A stretch of DNA of 64,000 bases from contig JBBHKE010001521.1 of NCBI GenBank assembly GCA_037447655.1, forward strand, positions 210,177-274,176, in the 5' to 3' direction. The DNA comes from Zygnema cylindricum (Eukaryota; Streptophyta; Zygnematophyceae; Zygnematales; Zygnemataceae). Shown here in pieces: positions 1 to 11,614 of this stretch; position 1 is the first letter of the stretch, and each line of letters begins with the position of its first letter. The notes beneath the pieces are model-generated. The model was not told the DNA's origin and made no database searches. It saw only the letters and a program-made list of their open reading frames with translations. The position numbers were made by a program, and so were the translations under genes.

Positions 1-1414
1 TAAAGACTCCCTTTCTGGTGAAGGTATCAAACTCTTTGTCATCTAACACAGACGTAGAGACAAGATTTTTACTCAGCTGAGGAATGTAAAGTACATCTGA
101 GAATGTAAGTATAGAAGTCTTACCCTCCACTAAGACTTTCAGATCTACTGATCCCACTAGATCTGTAGTAACCACTCTCCCATCCCCATACTCTATCTCT
201 ACAGTAGGAATCTTTCTTAGCTTAGTGAAGAGTTCTTTATCACGACACATATGCATGGATGCACCTGAGTCGATGATCCATCCTTCCTGTGGAGCCTCCC
301 GGATGGCTCCAAGGGCACACTTCTGCCTCCGAGGAATCTCCTTCTCCTCCAAACTCTCGTCAAGAAGAAGCTCCCCATCCTCCTCAGAGGACTCATCCTC
401 GGTTTCTCCTGACACTTTTGTAACCACAAGTGCCTTTTTCTTCCCTCCGGAAGAACCCCCTCCACGGTTCTCTTGGAGCCTCAGCTCTGATAGCTTGACA
501 CAATCTGCAATAAAGTGTCCCGGCTTTTTGCAATAATGACAAAGACCCTTTGGGGGCCTCTGTCCCCCTGAATGATCTCTTTCCCCTCTATAAGGTTTCT
601 TCGGGTCCTTCCCCCATCGGTCCCCTCCTGCTGCTAGAGCTTGAATGCTCTTTCCTCCTCTCCTAATCTCCATTGTGTTCTCCTGCACAAGTATCATCCT
701 GACTACTGTGTTCCATTTCCATGAACTATCAGGCATTCCCTGTACTCGGTACACTAAGTTTTCGAACTCATTTGGTAATTTCATGATAAGGGTGTTAACT
801 TTCATTTTCACTGTACCTATCCACCCGGCACTTTCCATTTCGGTATACAAACAAGAAAGATCATTACAGTAATCTAGCATCTTTCCTCCTTTGTAAGTGT
901 AACTCAGTAGCTTTTGCTCAGCCAACTGGAGCTCTTGAATAGTTCCAGCTCTATAAATTTCCACCAAACTCACCCACAACTCCTCGGCCTTGTAAATGTG
1001 AAGATGAGGGGTGGCCAAACCTTGAGTGAGGTGCCTCAGAATGAAGTTCTTGGCAGCCATGTTTACATCCTCCCACATTTGAGTATCGTTCTCCACGGTC
1101 TTCACGATTGCCGCTCCCGATACTGTGGCAATAGGAGTGAGGGGTGTCTCCTTCCCTTTCCCCTTTTCGGACACACTGCTGTCCCCATCATCTGCCTCTT
1201 CCGCCGAGGCAGCCGTTGTTGCAGGAAACCTTACTCCCCCAAATCCTGGTGGAGTTCCCGAAGGTGGACGTTTCACTTGTCCACTGACGATACCCCAGTA
1301 TCGTTTTTCACACAAAGCTCCCATCATCATGGCTTCCCAATAGATGAACCCAGATCCATTGAAGGTGGGCACCCTAGAGGGTGGGCCCATAACCTGCAAT
1401 TCTGTGTCCTCCAT
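1..1414 (-). CDS. Copia element A, gag-protease polyprotein (partial, open at window edge)
   Basis: Reading the minus strand from the ATG at 1414 gives about 471 codons with no stop before the window edge, so the frame is open and incomplete. In order it shows a Gag region (start MEDTELQVMGPPSRVP), a CCHC zinc knuckle of form C-X2-C-X4-H-X4-C (CHYCKKPGHFIADC, about residues 285-300), an acidic linker, and the Copia aspartic protease signature WIIDSGASMHMC (about residues 375-390), then the start of the region before integrase. Gag packages element RNA and the protease matures the polyprotein in cytoplasmic particles. The first seven codons lie inside the LTR (1395-2430) and the frame runs across the primer binding site. 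It lies inside element B and is the best preserved coding frame in the window, so probably the youngest insertion. Integrase and reverse transcriptase would lie left of the window. Confidence 0.85.
   Translation of the reverse strand, partial: MEDTELQVMGPPSRVPTFNGSGFIYWEAMMMGALCEKRYWGIVSGQVKRPPSGTPPGFGGVRFPATTAASAEEADDGDSSVSEKGKGKETPLTPIATVSGAAIVKTVENDTQMWEDVNMAAKNFILRHLTQGLATPHLHIYKAEELWVSLVEIYRAGTIQELQLAEQKLLSYTYKGGKMLDYCNDLSCLYTEMESAGWIGTVKMKVNTLIMKLPNEFENLVYRVQGMPDSSWKWNTVVRMILVQENTMEIRRGGKSIQALAAGGDRWGKDPKKPYRGERDHSGGQRPPKGLCHYCKKPGHFIADCVKLSELRLQENRGGGSSGGKKKALVVTKVSGETEDESSEEDGELLLDESLEEKEIPRRQKCALGAIREAPQEGWIIDSGASMHMCRDKELFTKLRKIPTVEIEYGDGRVVTTDLVGSVDLKVLVEGKTSILTFSDVLYIPQLSKNLVSTSVLDDKEFDTFTRKGVF
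1381..1394 (-). other. Primer binding site of element A (half-tRNA type)
   Basis: Minus-strand GGTTATGGGCCCAC directly follows the LTR end. Its first 13 bases match the primer binding site of Drosophila copia, which is primed by a 5' half of initiator tRNA-Met and pairs with its anticodon arm, not with the tRNA 3' end. Priming by a half tRNA here is inferred from that similarity. Confidence 0.65.
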
Positions 1415-2430
1415 TGGACTACAGAATACAGGAAGCCTCTAGATAGTATTTAACTAACCCACTTCAAGCCACAACCACTACTGCCCAAGAAGGCAAACTG
1501 ACAATTTGACTGCACCCCTGTGTAGCCTGGACTCCCCTGAGTCCGTAGAAAAAAGAATCACTGAAAAAGGCCAACCAGGCGATAAGTTATGAGGCAGTAA
1601 AAATGCCAATTTGTACAAACTCTCAAAGGGAGAGGTGACCACCTACCAAAATTTTCTAAGTCCTGATTCTCTCTAATAACTCCTATCTACTGAAGTACGG
1701 ACCAATCAGATTACTGTATCGTACACAAAAGTACTACTGCCGATGTACCTTTTGTACGGCCTATGTACGACAAGGCTATTAAGTGGACGCGTGTCCGTTT
1801 TTCACTCGTCCGTACGTTTCTCGGAATTTCTATGACCGAATGTCATCTCTCCACGTGGCTCCAGGTTATGCCACGTCACAAAACGCCAAAGTGACCACTC
1901 CGGGATTTCGGCGATGATGTGCGCCGTTGGATTTTATGCGAAACGCAATCTTAGCCGTAATAAATATTTGCGCGATATTTGTTCCGATGTCGAAATAAAA
2001 TGCGCGGTATCCGTTTTGAATTAGCGTCGTACGACGTACTATATAAAACTGAATCTATGTGCGTCGTACACAGTTCTAGTTTAATGGATTTAATTCTTCC
2101 TAACTAAATATATATCTATCACATACCATAGCACTTAGCATTGGTCCTAGTCTATTAGGATAAAGCTGACCGCTACCGGTCAACTTGACGAACCGTAGGT
2201 ACCGGGATCAAATCTCTGGTCCGTCAAGTATAATTTTTAGTAACCTACTAAAAATAGCTGTCTGTTGAACTAAAGGCAGCCATGGATCAACCTCTCTCTC
2301 TTACCTTCAGTGACTACAACAAGTATGGGAGCTAGAGAGCGAGGTGGAGGCAGGCTGTCCGTCCTTTTTTTCCTTTTATTAAAACATATTTAAACCTAGA
2401 AAATACTATAGAAATCTATAGATTTCAACA
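1395..2430 (-). mobile_element. 5' LTR of Copia element A
   Basis: The LTR reads TGTTGAAATC at its start (plus 2430) and ends TTGCA next to the primer binding site, about 1036 bp. The boundaries come from alignment by eye with the LTR of element B (3736-4783), the solo LTR at 60370-61428 and the LTR at 63634. The flank at 2431-2435 (GTTAA) is the expected 5-bp target duplication, but its partner lies outside the window. The LTR interrupts the protease reading frame of element B. The last 20 bases contain the gag ATG. Confidence 0.75.
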
Positions 2431-3755
2431 GTTAATATGGATGTCTTTCTTTCTAGTAACACTTTCAGATCTACCAATCCTACAAGAGTAGTGGTGACTA
2501 TCCTCCCATTCCCGTACTCTATCTCTACGGTGGGAATCTTTCTTATCTTAGTGAACAGGTGCCTATCCTTACACATGTGCATTGAGGCACCTGAATCTAT
2601 AATCCAGCCTGCTTCACCTTTCAATCCACCGGAAACACATTTCTACCTTCGTGGAATTTCGACAACGTTTTTCGCCTCCAACTCCTCATCCAAAATAAGC
2701 TCATCGTCATTGTCCTTGCATTCCGCCTCATATACCTGTGTCATAAAGGCCTTTTTTTTTCCTCTCGGGGTACCATCGGTATGCCCCTCCTTTAACCGAA
2801 GCTCGGTTAGCTTAGTGAACTCTGCCATATAGTGCCCCGGTTTCTTACAAAAATGACATAAACCTTTGGGAGCCCTTGGTTCGAACTCGTCAACCTGTTT
2901 TTTTTGCTCCCTACCCCCATAGTTTCCGACTGGTTTCCGGGAATCCTTGTTCCTCCAATCGGTCACTGTTTCCAAGGCTAGGCCACTCTTTCCTCCCCTT
3001 CAGATCTCAATCGTATTCTCTCGAACGAGAATCATCCCTACCACTGAGTTCCATATCCACCTTGAGTCAGGTAAGTCCTGCACACGGTTGACTATGTTCT
3101 CGAACTCATCAGGTAACTTCATCAGTAAACAGTTAACCTTTTCTTTTTCACTAAAAACTTTTCCCGCACTCTCTAGCTCCATGAAGAGTGTAGCAAGCTC
3201 ATAGCAAAAATCCAACATATTTCCCCTTTTGTATACATACTCCTTAACTTTTTGATCAGCCAACTGTTATTGCTGAATCGTACCACTTCGGTACATCTCT
3301 ATGAGAGCCATCCAAAGATCGGATGCCCTTTCTACCTGCAAATGAGGACATGCAAGTCCTTGAGTGATATGGCGTTGGATGAAATGCTTTGCCGCCATAT
3401 TGTTCAAGTCCCAGGTTTCAGTATCATTCTCCTCGTTCCTCGGAATACGTGACATGAATGCTAAACCAGTTGCTATTGGTGTGGTCGCCTCCTTCTCCTT
3501 TCCTTTGTCCACCAACTCTCCTTCCTTTGTTTCCTCCGTTGAAGGTGAATCCTCTTTCCTGGTGAATCTGTTTCCTCCAAACCCTGGTGGAATTCCAAGA
3601 CTTGATGGACGCCCCAATCGTTCACTCACTATCCCCCAAAACCTTTTTTCGCATAGAGCTCCTATCATCATACTTTCCAAGTATATGAAGCCGGTTCCAT
3701 TAAAGATTGGTACCCTAGAGGGTGGGCCCATAACCTGAAACTCTGAGACCTCCAT
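2431..3755 (-). pseudogene. Copia element B, gag-protease remnant with three in-frame stops
   Basis: One minus-strand frame runs from ATG 3755 to 2431, where the LTR of element A interrupts it. It is collinear with the product of element A: Gag start MEVSEFQVMGPPSRVP, zinc knuckle CHFCKKPGHYMAEF in which the last Cys is replaced by Phe, and protease WIIDSGASMHMC. The frame is broken by TAA at 3267-3269, TGA at 3000-3002 and TAG at 2643-2645, with no frameshift. Comparison with element A shows the second stop replaces an Arg codon and the third a Gln codon, both fitting C-to-T change on the coding strand. The damaged knuckle and stops make it non-functional. The rest of the polyprotein would continue beyond element A, outside the window. 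Confidence 0.85.
3722..3735 (-). other. Primer binding site of element B
   Basis: Minus-strand GGTTATGGGCCCAC, identical to that of element A, directly adjoining the LTR end at 3736. It also codes for part of the Gag start (VMGP). Confidence 0.65.
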
Positions 3756-4783
3756 AAGTCCTCAGAGTGGACAGCTTCCAAGAAGCCTCTAGGATAATCG
3801 TGACCCCTTTGTGTTTAAGCAAAAATAACTGCCACCGTGGCAGACAAATACTCTGACCACGTGCACCCCTATGAAGGCAAGACTCCTCTGAGTCGATAGC
3901 AAAAAGAACCTCTGAATTTGCTCCCCTGAGCAGTAAGTTATAGAGGGTCAAAGTTGACCTTTTGTACAGAAGCTCTCTGGGAGAGAGGATCCTATCTTCT
4001 AATTTTTCTAAGTCTTATCTCTCTCACAAACTCTATCTACTGATGTACGGAACCAATCACAATGCAGTTCCGTACGCAAAAGTACAGCTGCTGGTGTACT
4101 TTTTGTACGGACATTGTACGACATGGCCTAAATGTCCACACGTGGAATATCCGGATTCGCTCCTTTAATCCTCGGAGATGCCGCGCTCCAATGTTGTATC
4201 GCCACGTGTCATCCGATGTGGCGATGCCCACAAACCGCCGAATTCTTCTTCCGCGATCTCGGCGCTAATTCCGACCGTTCGATTAAACTCGCATTTGATC
4301 GTAGCCGTAATAATTACATGCGCGGTATTTGTTTCGCTTACGAAATCAATGCGCGGTATTGATTTCTTATCCGTACCGCTATTCGTACTTTTACACTACC
4401 ATATCTATGTATCCCGTTAACAGTTATAGTTAAATGATTTATCCTACGTGTACATGTTTAAATCATTATCGTACTGTATACTATGTAAGACTACTTCTAG
4501 ACTTAACGGCTAAGGCTACCGGCTATCTACTCTCTGTTGGCCGGTAGGTACCAGGATCAAATCCTGTCGCCGGCATATACCTTTTAGTAATTAATCCCCT
4601 AACCAATATAAATTTCTCGTAAACCTCAGGATAGCCTAGGTAGCCATGGCTCTAGCTTCCTCTCCAATTTCTCAGTGACTGCGACAAGTTTGAGAGTTGG
4701 AGAGAGAAGTTAGAGGTAGACTGCCTTGGCTTCTTTATTTCTATTCAGACCTAGAAAATAGTTAAAAACCATTAATTTCTACA
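3736..4783 (-). mobile_element. 5' LTR of Copia element B
   Basis: About 1048 bp, from TGTAGAAATT (plus 4783) to TTTCA beside the primer binding site. It aligns along its whole length with the solo LTR at 60370-61428 on the other strand. It shares the internal GCGCGGTATTT repeats and the conserved segment at 3770-3945 discussed in the findings. The gag ATG lies 20 bases from its end. Confidence 0.75.
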
Positions 4784-7714
4784 CTACGATATCAAAAAAA
4801 ATCGACATCTACAATCATCATTGTTTTTGTAGACGTCACCAATTGTCAGACTTTTCGAAGTCGTATTTAATCGTTACAAGTTGTACCCACGTCTACAACC
4901 GTCACATTTCAAAGTTGCGATTTCATTTTAGCACATTGCAACGCTTTTTAAAGTAATACTTAAAAACTTCACTAAAACCCAAAGTTTTTTCAGAGTAACG
5001 ATCACGTGAGGATAACCCTACCTGCAAAACTTTGCATGTTGGCCTTTGTAAAACCGAGAAAATCTTTATCACAAAAAATGCAATGGACTGATCATCGGGG
5101 TACAAAATGGGTTAAAAATGAAAAAAATAAAAAGTGAAAAATCTTACAAAATAATAAACCTTAAACATATAACTTAAAACTAAAAAAAACTTGAAAAAAA
5201 AAACAAATTAAATAAATAAATAAAAAACTTAAATCCTATTAACTTAAATCTTGTACGGATATTGTGCATGAATTTATAATAGACATTTTTGTACAATACG
5301 AAATCATACAAAAGATATAGTAATAAATCAAATTATATATCAACGAAAATTTTACGTACACTGTTTTCGAGTCTCCCAATGTGTAACAACAAAATTTTGA
5401 ATTACGAGTGTGACAATTGTGTACATCGATGTCAATTTCTACAATTTGTGATGACGTACGCTATTTTTTGCAATTGCTTGTGACCTTGCATGTCTTTCCA
5501 TGACATTGTAGACGTATCGCCTTCCAATCTGTGTCATTTCATAGATGAAGAAGATGCGCTTTGCCCTTGCGTCTGCTCTCCACTCGATGTGAAATGGCAT
5601 CAGAATCTCGAGACCCTTGAAAAAAAATTCCGTACCAGGTTTGATTGGCCAATGTCCGAGATAGCCTCAATTTCCAAAATTCGGTGAAAATCCAATTTTT
5701 TCTTTAATGTTTAGGATTTTTGGATTTAAAAATTAGTACTTTATAATATATTGTTTTTCTCTGTATAAAGCAGGGCATGCCACGTGAGTACTCTGTATAA
5801 TATAAGAACAAAAGTACAGTACAACAAAATAAACCGTACAAATGTACGGTATGAATCGTAAAAATATCGCCAATAGTTATTGAACCGGTGTTATCGGAAT
5901 AGAAAACCGACACTATCGATTTTTTATCGCAATAACACTGGTGCTGATATATCGTGAGCATATATATATTATCTGTAGGCCAAAAAAATGTGCATATCGA
6001 TTAACGACAAATGGCTACTGATACACAACACTACTATTTTCTTTCGTTTGACATAATTAGCCAAGGCAAGTTTAGACAATCGAGATCTTCGTTGTAGAAT
6101 ATCCCTTTGACGTTAATTGCTTAAATATAGCGTAATAACACATCTTTTTTGCTAGATTAACTGAAAAACTTTAATTTATTGATGGCATTCTATATTTCGT
6201 GGAATGATCTGTGGCCTTATTATATGCCTTAACAAAACGTGATTTTGCAACAGATTACGTATACAAACAAGAAAGGTTATTAAATCTATGAGTACCAAAT
6301 TAACTCACGTAAATAATGAACCAACAACTGATTTAAGACATAACCAATACCACAATCTCCTCAAAGAGTGCGTTATGTAATACCATGATCCAAACAAATA
6401 ATTTAGGTCATATTAAAGTTGCTCTTGTACAATAGGTGAGTTAGATACTATTTATATTGATGTAAGTATGTTTATACTCAAGTATTATATGTGAAAAGCT
6501 ACGCTGCGTGCATGGTAGCAAGAAAAGTGGAGAATTACATCTTCATAACATTTGCGTCAAAGTAAGGTAGCTTCATAAGACAGTACCCCATAGTAAAAGA
6601 AGCTATGTGGAATCAAGCAAAAACATTTCTCAACAATAACCAACATATTTAGAAAAAAACATGTAAAGATTTTTACATGGGATTTTCAAACCGGGGGAGT
6701 GAGGGGCAAAGCTTAATAAAAATAACAAAATGAAATGAAGATAAAGCATTTTAGAAACAACAAAATGACAGTTGGAAAAAGAATACGCCATTAGATCGAG
6801 GATTTGGAAAGATAACAAAGATGTAGTACGTCCGTCAAGATGGTTGGCGACATTCACGAATGTATTCGCTACGATATAAGGAATAAGTGAAAGATTATAT
6901 ATGAGCACAACAGTCACAGAAAAAAAAAAATGCACACGAAAGCATATTTTATTATCATAATAGAAGAAAAGAAGTTTGACACCAATATATTCAACAATAA
7001 GGTTTTTCTTTAGAACAAAGATTCACTCTCCAATACATTCTCTTTTAAACATGTACATAGTGTATTACTAAATACATACATTTTTTGGTGCCTCACTAAA
7101 ATGAATTACCCTAATCTTCACTTCCTACTAACTCCACTAACTCATATCCGAAACTTACAAGCCGAAGTGTATACACAGACCTTTAATAAAACACCTTTAG
7201 ATTGAAACTGAATCTTGCGCTAGACCAAATCTTGTTCTATGATCGTAGAAACTAAAAGATTATAAAACGCATGACTATTATCTTGTAGTACACATCAATC
7301 GTGACAAAAATTAGTGAATTCCAAAAAAAAACAAGTCGTAGAATGCTCTTTTGACATATTAACTTTTCATGTGTTATTGATTTCACTACTTCAAGACGAA
7401 TAATTTCATACATTTAATAACATACAAGAATTCCTTATTCTTATTTCAATAAAAAATATATGTAAACCTTGTTTATGTGGCTGAAAGGTACAGTATTAAT
7501 GGCACTATCCAAACAAGGCGATGTTTTTTATTCACCTTTTTCGGAAACGGTTTTGGTGTGTTGTGAATTTGTCTCTTGTGTTTCCATTTGCAGCCATTCT
7601 AATCGCTACAACTCATTCGCCCAAATAGCACAAACGAATTCGAGTAAGGTTGAAAGTTTCAATCCAAAAACTTGATTCTATTTCTTTCTTACAATTGCTT
7701 ACTGTACCTACATG
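4784..7714. other. Intergenic, AT-rich, no gene recognised
   Basis: Only short unsupported frames are present. The stretch has A-runs (5100-5230) and many GTACG words. I see no transposon domain, tRNA or obvious terminal repeat in it. Confidence 0.5.
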
Positions 7715-8100
7715 TGTAATTTTGTGACTTCCATTAATACAGATAATGTCCAGCTTATATGAAGCCTCTATAATAATATATGCAATTTTTATTTTGAAAA
7801 TGAATAAGTCCCACCCAAGGATGCAAAAACTCTGACCGACTATACCCCTATGTAGCCTGGACAACCTTGATTCCGTTGCAAAAAAAATCACTGAAATTGC
7901 TCCATTGAGAATTAAGTTATCATTGGTCAAAGATGACCTATTTATACAGATGCTCTCTGGGAGAAAGGGTGGAAACCAAGAAATATTCTAAGTCCTAAGC
8001 TACCTCTCTAAGCCTACTACTGTTGTCCATAGCCTATTTCAGCCATGGATTACTCTCGAAAGCACCATAGACTACCTTCAAACAGCTGAAAAAGTCGTAG
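7715..8100 (-). mobile_element. Truncated first-family Copia LTR
   Basis: The minus strand reads the same U5-like end as elements A and B: the conserved segment at 7745-7925, an ATG at 7734 and the LTR end TTACA at 7715, again 20 bases after the ATG start. No primer binding site follows, so this is a solo or 3' LTR. Similarity fades near 8050-8100, where a motif like the AGCCATGGAT near the LTR start is seen. The distal boundary is uncertain. Confidence 0.55.
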
Positions 8101-8447
8101 TTTTGATCGGAGTTTTCTGTGTTAATGGATCTTTTTTCACCTTCCATCCTTTCCAATAGGAACCTGTTTCACACGCTTTTTTATACAAAGGACAAAATTT
8201 GTATAGATAACCATTGTTATAACAAGAGACACACCTTTTCCTTGAAATCTAGTATCTTTTTGAAACTAAGCATTGTAAGGTACAGCCGTTGGCTTTCTAT
8301 AATTAATACTAGCTGAATTGCATCTTATTCTAGCCCATACTCTATAGCTGTAGCTAGATTCCAATATGTCTTTTCCAATCTTTTTAGTTTATTATAGCCT
8401 TCTTTTTACTTTGTAGGAAGACCCTTCACTATAATCATTACTTGGTG

Positions 8448-8919
8448 CTAAGGAAAAGAACCACCTGAGCATGCAATTTTTGCAACCAAAAGTCTGAATT
8501 TATTGCAATATTCTGCCATGCTTTTCCCCTTATACTTATATTCCCAAAAATACCTAGCAGTTATAATCTCATGTTGTGCATTAGCTCTAGAATAAGTATT
8601 TTTAAAAGCATCCCAAACTTCTGATGCTTTAGTAGCCTGAGTATATGTTATGTGCAGCTCCCTAGATATTATTAACTTTATTAAATGAAGAGCTTGCTCA
8701 TTTTTTTGATCAAAACTAGGATCTGTGTCAGCCAGCGATCCATTAACAACATTAAAAAGCTTCACATGTACAAACTAAGACCTGACAAGATATGCCCAAT
8801 ACAGATATTCTCTCCTATCAAAAATCGGAATTCGTCAAGGGGAGCCAGTGACCTGTTGTTCTGAGACAACTGCCGGAACCGAAGACGATTCGTGACGATG
8901 AGGACTCAGGAGTAGTCAT
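8448..8919 (-). pseudogene. Second-family Copia Gag fragment
   Basis: The minus strand from ATG 8919 reads a Ser/Thr-rich start (MTTPESSSS). After a frameshift near 8880 it reads VVSEQQVTGSP, a TGA, then RIPIFDRREYLYWAYLVRS, another stop, and from 8765 an open stretch containing KLFNVVNGSLADTDPSF and MAEYCNKFRLLVAK. This is the N-terminal Gag domain typical of plant-type Copia elements (UBN2-like). The TGA after GSP is followed by Arg and fits a CGA-to-TGA change. The remainder of the element is missing on the left side. The Gag start lies inside the LTR that begins at 8854. Confidence 0.7.
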
Positions 8920-9711
8920 CTTATAACTAAAACAAGCATGAAACTTTCACAAAAATCGGTCTGAAATGCAGCAACTTCAGCAGTTGATAAATCGCAAACC
9001 AGATACTCAATAGCTCTATAACTATACAAAAGCTTAAATAACAAAAATATGAAGACATTCACAAAATTTCAATTTATTTTGCTCACAGATATCTGAGAAA
9101 TTTACAGATAAACATTACCAAAAACAGCATGTACAGATTTTAATATTAAATGTTAATTCCTACATAGTTGTCTATATCCTACACATATACACTGAAGCCT
9201 ATGCTGTTGAACGTTTGGAGGAATACCAGTCGTACAATAAATACCTAACACATTTAGTACTGCGAGTATAATCGAATAAAACAAGGTACGTCATATAAAA
9301 AGAATCCTACACTAATCAGCTAACCATAGAAAGACAAGAATTTGTTGAACCAAATATTTAAAATGGAGTGGTATTTTGTATTGTTGTGTATGTGGTCCAC
9401 ACGGACTATATTTTTTTGGCGGATTCATTCCGCCACCTACATATAAGATTTGGTATCCTAGAAAAATCTCCATGTGTCATTTCGTCCTGAAGTGTATCTA
9501 TGCACCAAAAACTAATTTTTTTGGAGTATCCTCTTTCTTGTAGTGATGTGTGTCTCAGGAGTGTTTACAAAGGTGTACTCCCTGCCGATCTACTGTTACA
9601 TCAATTACGGTTTGTACTAAACCGAACTTACAACCAAAAATATGCTAAGTCGTGAAACTCTCTCTCACTCACACTCAAAGCATAAAGAGGACTAAAGCTT
9701 TCCAAAACAAA
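8854..9711 (-). mobile_element. 5' LTR of second-family Copia element
   Basis: The LTR ends AACAACA at 8854, followed by GGTCACTGGCTCCC, a likely decayed primer binding site. The other end lies near 9711, where the sequence resembles the TGTTGTTTTGAAAGC start of the solo LTRs at 51191-57129. It shares with those copies the CTAAGT/CTCTCTCAC block at 9640-9700. The outer boundary is approximate because the terminal bases have mutated. Confidence 0.55.
9400..9545. repeat. Possible CACTA-type transposon terminus
   Basis: The bases ending at 9545 read TTTCTTGTAGTG, the reverse complement of the CACTACAAGAAA terminus common in plant CACTA transposons. A subterminal hairpin GGCGGA/TCCGCC lies near 9418-9436. 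No matching opposite terminus was found, so this is weak. Confidence 0.25.
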
Positions 9712-9779
9712 AGATAAAGCATAGATACCCCCTAAGATACCAAAAAATACCCATAAAATGACAAAACAAGATGAAAAAT

Positions 9780-10307
9780 ATTTTTTTCTCTCCCCTCTCT
9801 CTCTCCCTCCCACCCTCCTATCCCTCCGCCATAGTGGCTGCCCTCTCTCCGAACCAAAGATAATCCTAATTTCCCCACCTGATGACGTGTAACCCTTGTC
9901 TTCATATCCCTTCCCTTCCTCCCTCCCTCCCTCCCAATCTACCTCCCAACCTCTCTCCCTCTCCATGCCTCCCTCTGCCACTTACTTCCTTTTCTTGAGA
10001 AGCCGCCTTGTTGCCTCGGGGCTCCATAGGTTCCTCTCCCCGCCTCCCTCCCCCCCTCCCCTCCTCCCTCCCCCCCCCGCACAAGCATGCCCTAGAAGCA
10101 GCGCTGCGATACAGCTTCCCTGTTTGCTCGCTAATGAGGGGGGGAATGGAAGGAATGGAGGGAAGGGAGAGTAGGAAAGAAAGGGAGAGGGAGGGGAGGG
10201 AGGGGAGGGAAGAGAAGAAAAAGGAGGGATGGAGGGGAGGTAAAGGTGGGAATTGACGGGAGGGAGGGAAGGGAGGAAAGAGAGGGAAAGAGGGAAGATA
10301 TAGAAGG
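9780..10307. repeat. Polypyrimidine tract followed by polypurine tract
   Basis: 9780-10090 is almost pure C/T on the plus strand, with CCCTCC repeats and C-runs. 10135-10307 is almost pure G/A, with GGGAGG repeats. The two arms can fold on each other or form G-rich structures. Reading frames over this tract are artefacts of composition. Confidence 0.8.
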
Positions 10308-10607
10308 TGTTAGGATATGGTAATTAGAACTCTTTTAGCGACGTGTCATTCTCGTAGCTAAAGTAGCGACGACCAGCGACGAAGTAGTTTCGTCGCAGGA
10401 TATTTGAAGTACCAGCGAGGAAGAAGTTTCATCGCTGGATATTTGAAGTGACGTAGAAATAAAATGTTCATTTCGTTTCACATATGTTTGAATAGTACTA
10501 TAAAAGTGACATGGAAATTGCTTGGTAGTTTCGGTTCACGCAAGTTCAAGTCGTACCGTGTGATTCAAGTTGGTTCGCGGTTGACTTTCCTAGTCATACC
10601 GTGTTGT
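10308..10607 (+). mobile_element. Partial 5' LTR of third-family Copia element G
   Basis: TGTTAGG at 10308 begins a segment matching the LTRs of the element at 22250-28490, including two copies of the hairpin unit AGCGACGAA/TTCGTCGCT and the ATATTTGAAGTGACGTAG block. Similarity stops near 10607. The next sequence already matches internal gag, so the rest of the LTR, the primer binding site and the first part of gag have been deleted. Confidence 0.7.
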
Positions 10608-10612
10608 TTTCA

Positions 10613-11546
10613 ACTTAACTCACTCAATAACTTTCCTACAAAAAAGAAAGGTTGTTTGTCTTTATGAGGAGTCTTCCAAGCAAGTTTGCGGTAGCAAAAG
10701 TGGTTATCAAGGGGCGAGAGAAACCAACAATGGCATACACTATCAATCACTTCAAGAGTACGGAGAAGGAGAAAGCAACATCGAAAGAGGAAAACAAGGG
10801 GTCATCCTATCAAAGTTATCAGGAGGAGGATGACGGAGGAGCTTACAACTTTAGGGGATCTAGGGGGAGCGGAGGTGGACATCGTGGATGAGGAGGCAGG
10901 TCACAGGGCCCAGGGAGAGGCTCATATCAACGTGAAACCTATCAGATGACTTGTTACAATTGTAACGAGATTGGGCATGGCTCTTTTGAATGCCCAGACA
11001 AAAGCAAGCAGTGTAACGTTTGTCATAAATGGGGACACACTGGTCGCGGTTGTTATCAAAACAAGGGAAACAATCGCGGAGGGGGACAATTTAGAGGCGG
11101 AGGAAGTGGAGGAATTGGTTCATCAGGTAGAGGGGATTTGTTGGGGATGGGCCAATGGGAAAGGATCAAGAATTTTTCGTTTCACTTATCGAGGAATCAC
11201 AGGAAAAGAAGGAGGATATCCTATTTCACACACGAGGCAAGGAGAGCAAGGGAAAATTTAACAGTGGATCATATATTCAAATGCTACACATCACATGTGT
11301 TCAGACCAAGGACTATTCAGTGACATTAGAAAACTCACTATACCAAAATCTATCATAGTGGCTAATGGTTCGATGATGGTCATCGATATAGTGGGAACAG
11401 TACGGTTGGATCTACCGACACAAGATAGGGAAAGGAAAACTAGAGTCAATAGAGTACGCTTTAACAATGTGTTTTATAATCCGGGGGGGTGCATTAATCT
11501 CTTCAGTGTCCCACAAGTTCAAAAGAAAGTAGGAAGTGCCACATGA
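10613..11546 (+). pseudogene. Copia element G, gag and protease remnant
   Basis: The plus strand codes for the second half of Gag with two CCHC knuckles (CYNCNEIGHGSFEC and CNVCHKWGHTGRGC, within 10946-11060) in a Gly/Arg-rich setting, then decayed protease sequence with frameshifts. A readable stretch at 11295-11546 (MCSDQGLFSDIRK onward) corresponds to the protease C-terminal part. The first 570 or so bases of gag, relative to element H, are missing. Several frame changes make it non-functional. Confidence 0.75.
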
Positions 11547-11614
11547 TTGGAAGGAGGTAGGATCAAACAGGGCCATTTGCAGAAGGCATTGTGACTGAAA
11601 ATATGTAAAGTAGG

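Noticed and set aside
914-1453. 179-codon plus-strand frame
   Set aside because: It is antisense to the unbroken Copia gag frame of element A, which has zinc knuckle and protease motifs.
9628-10256. Gly/Arg/Glu-rich and Pro/Ser-rich frames on both strands
   Set aside because: They come from the polypyrimidine/polypurine tract.
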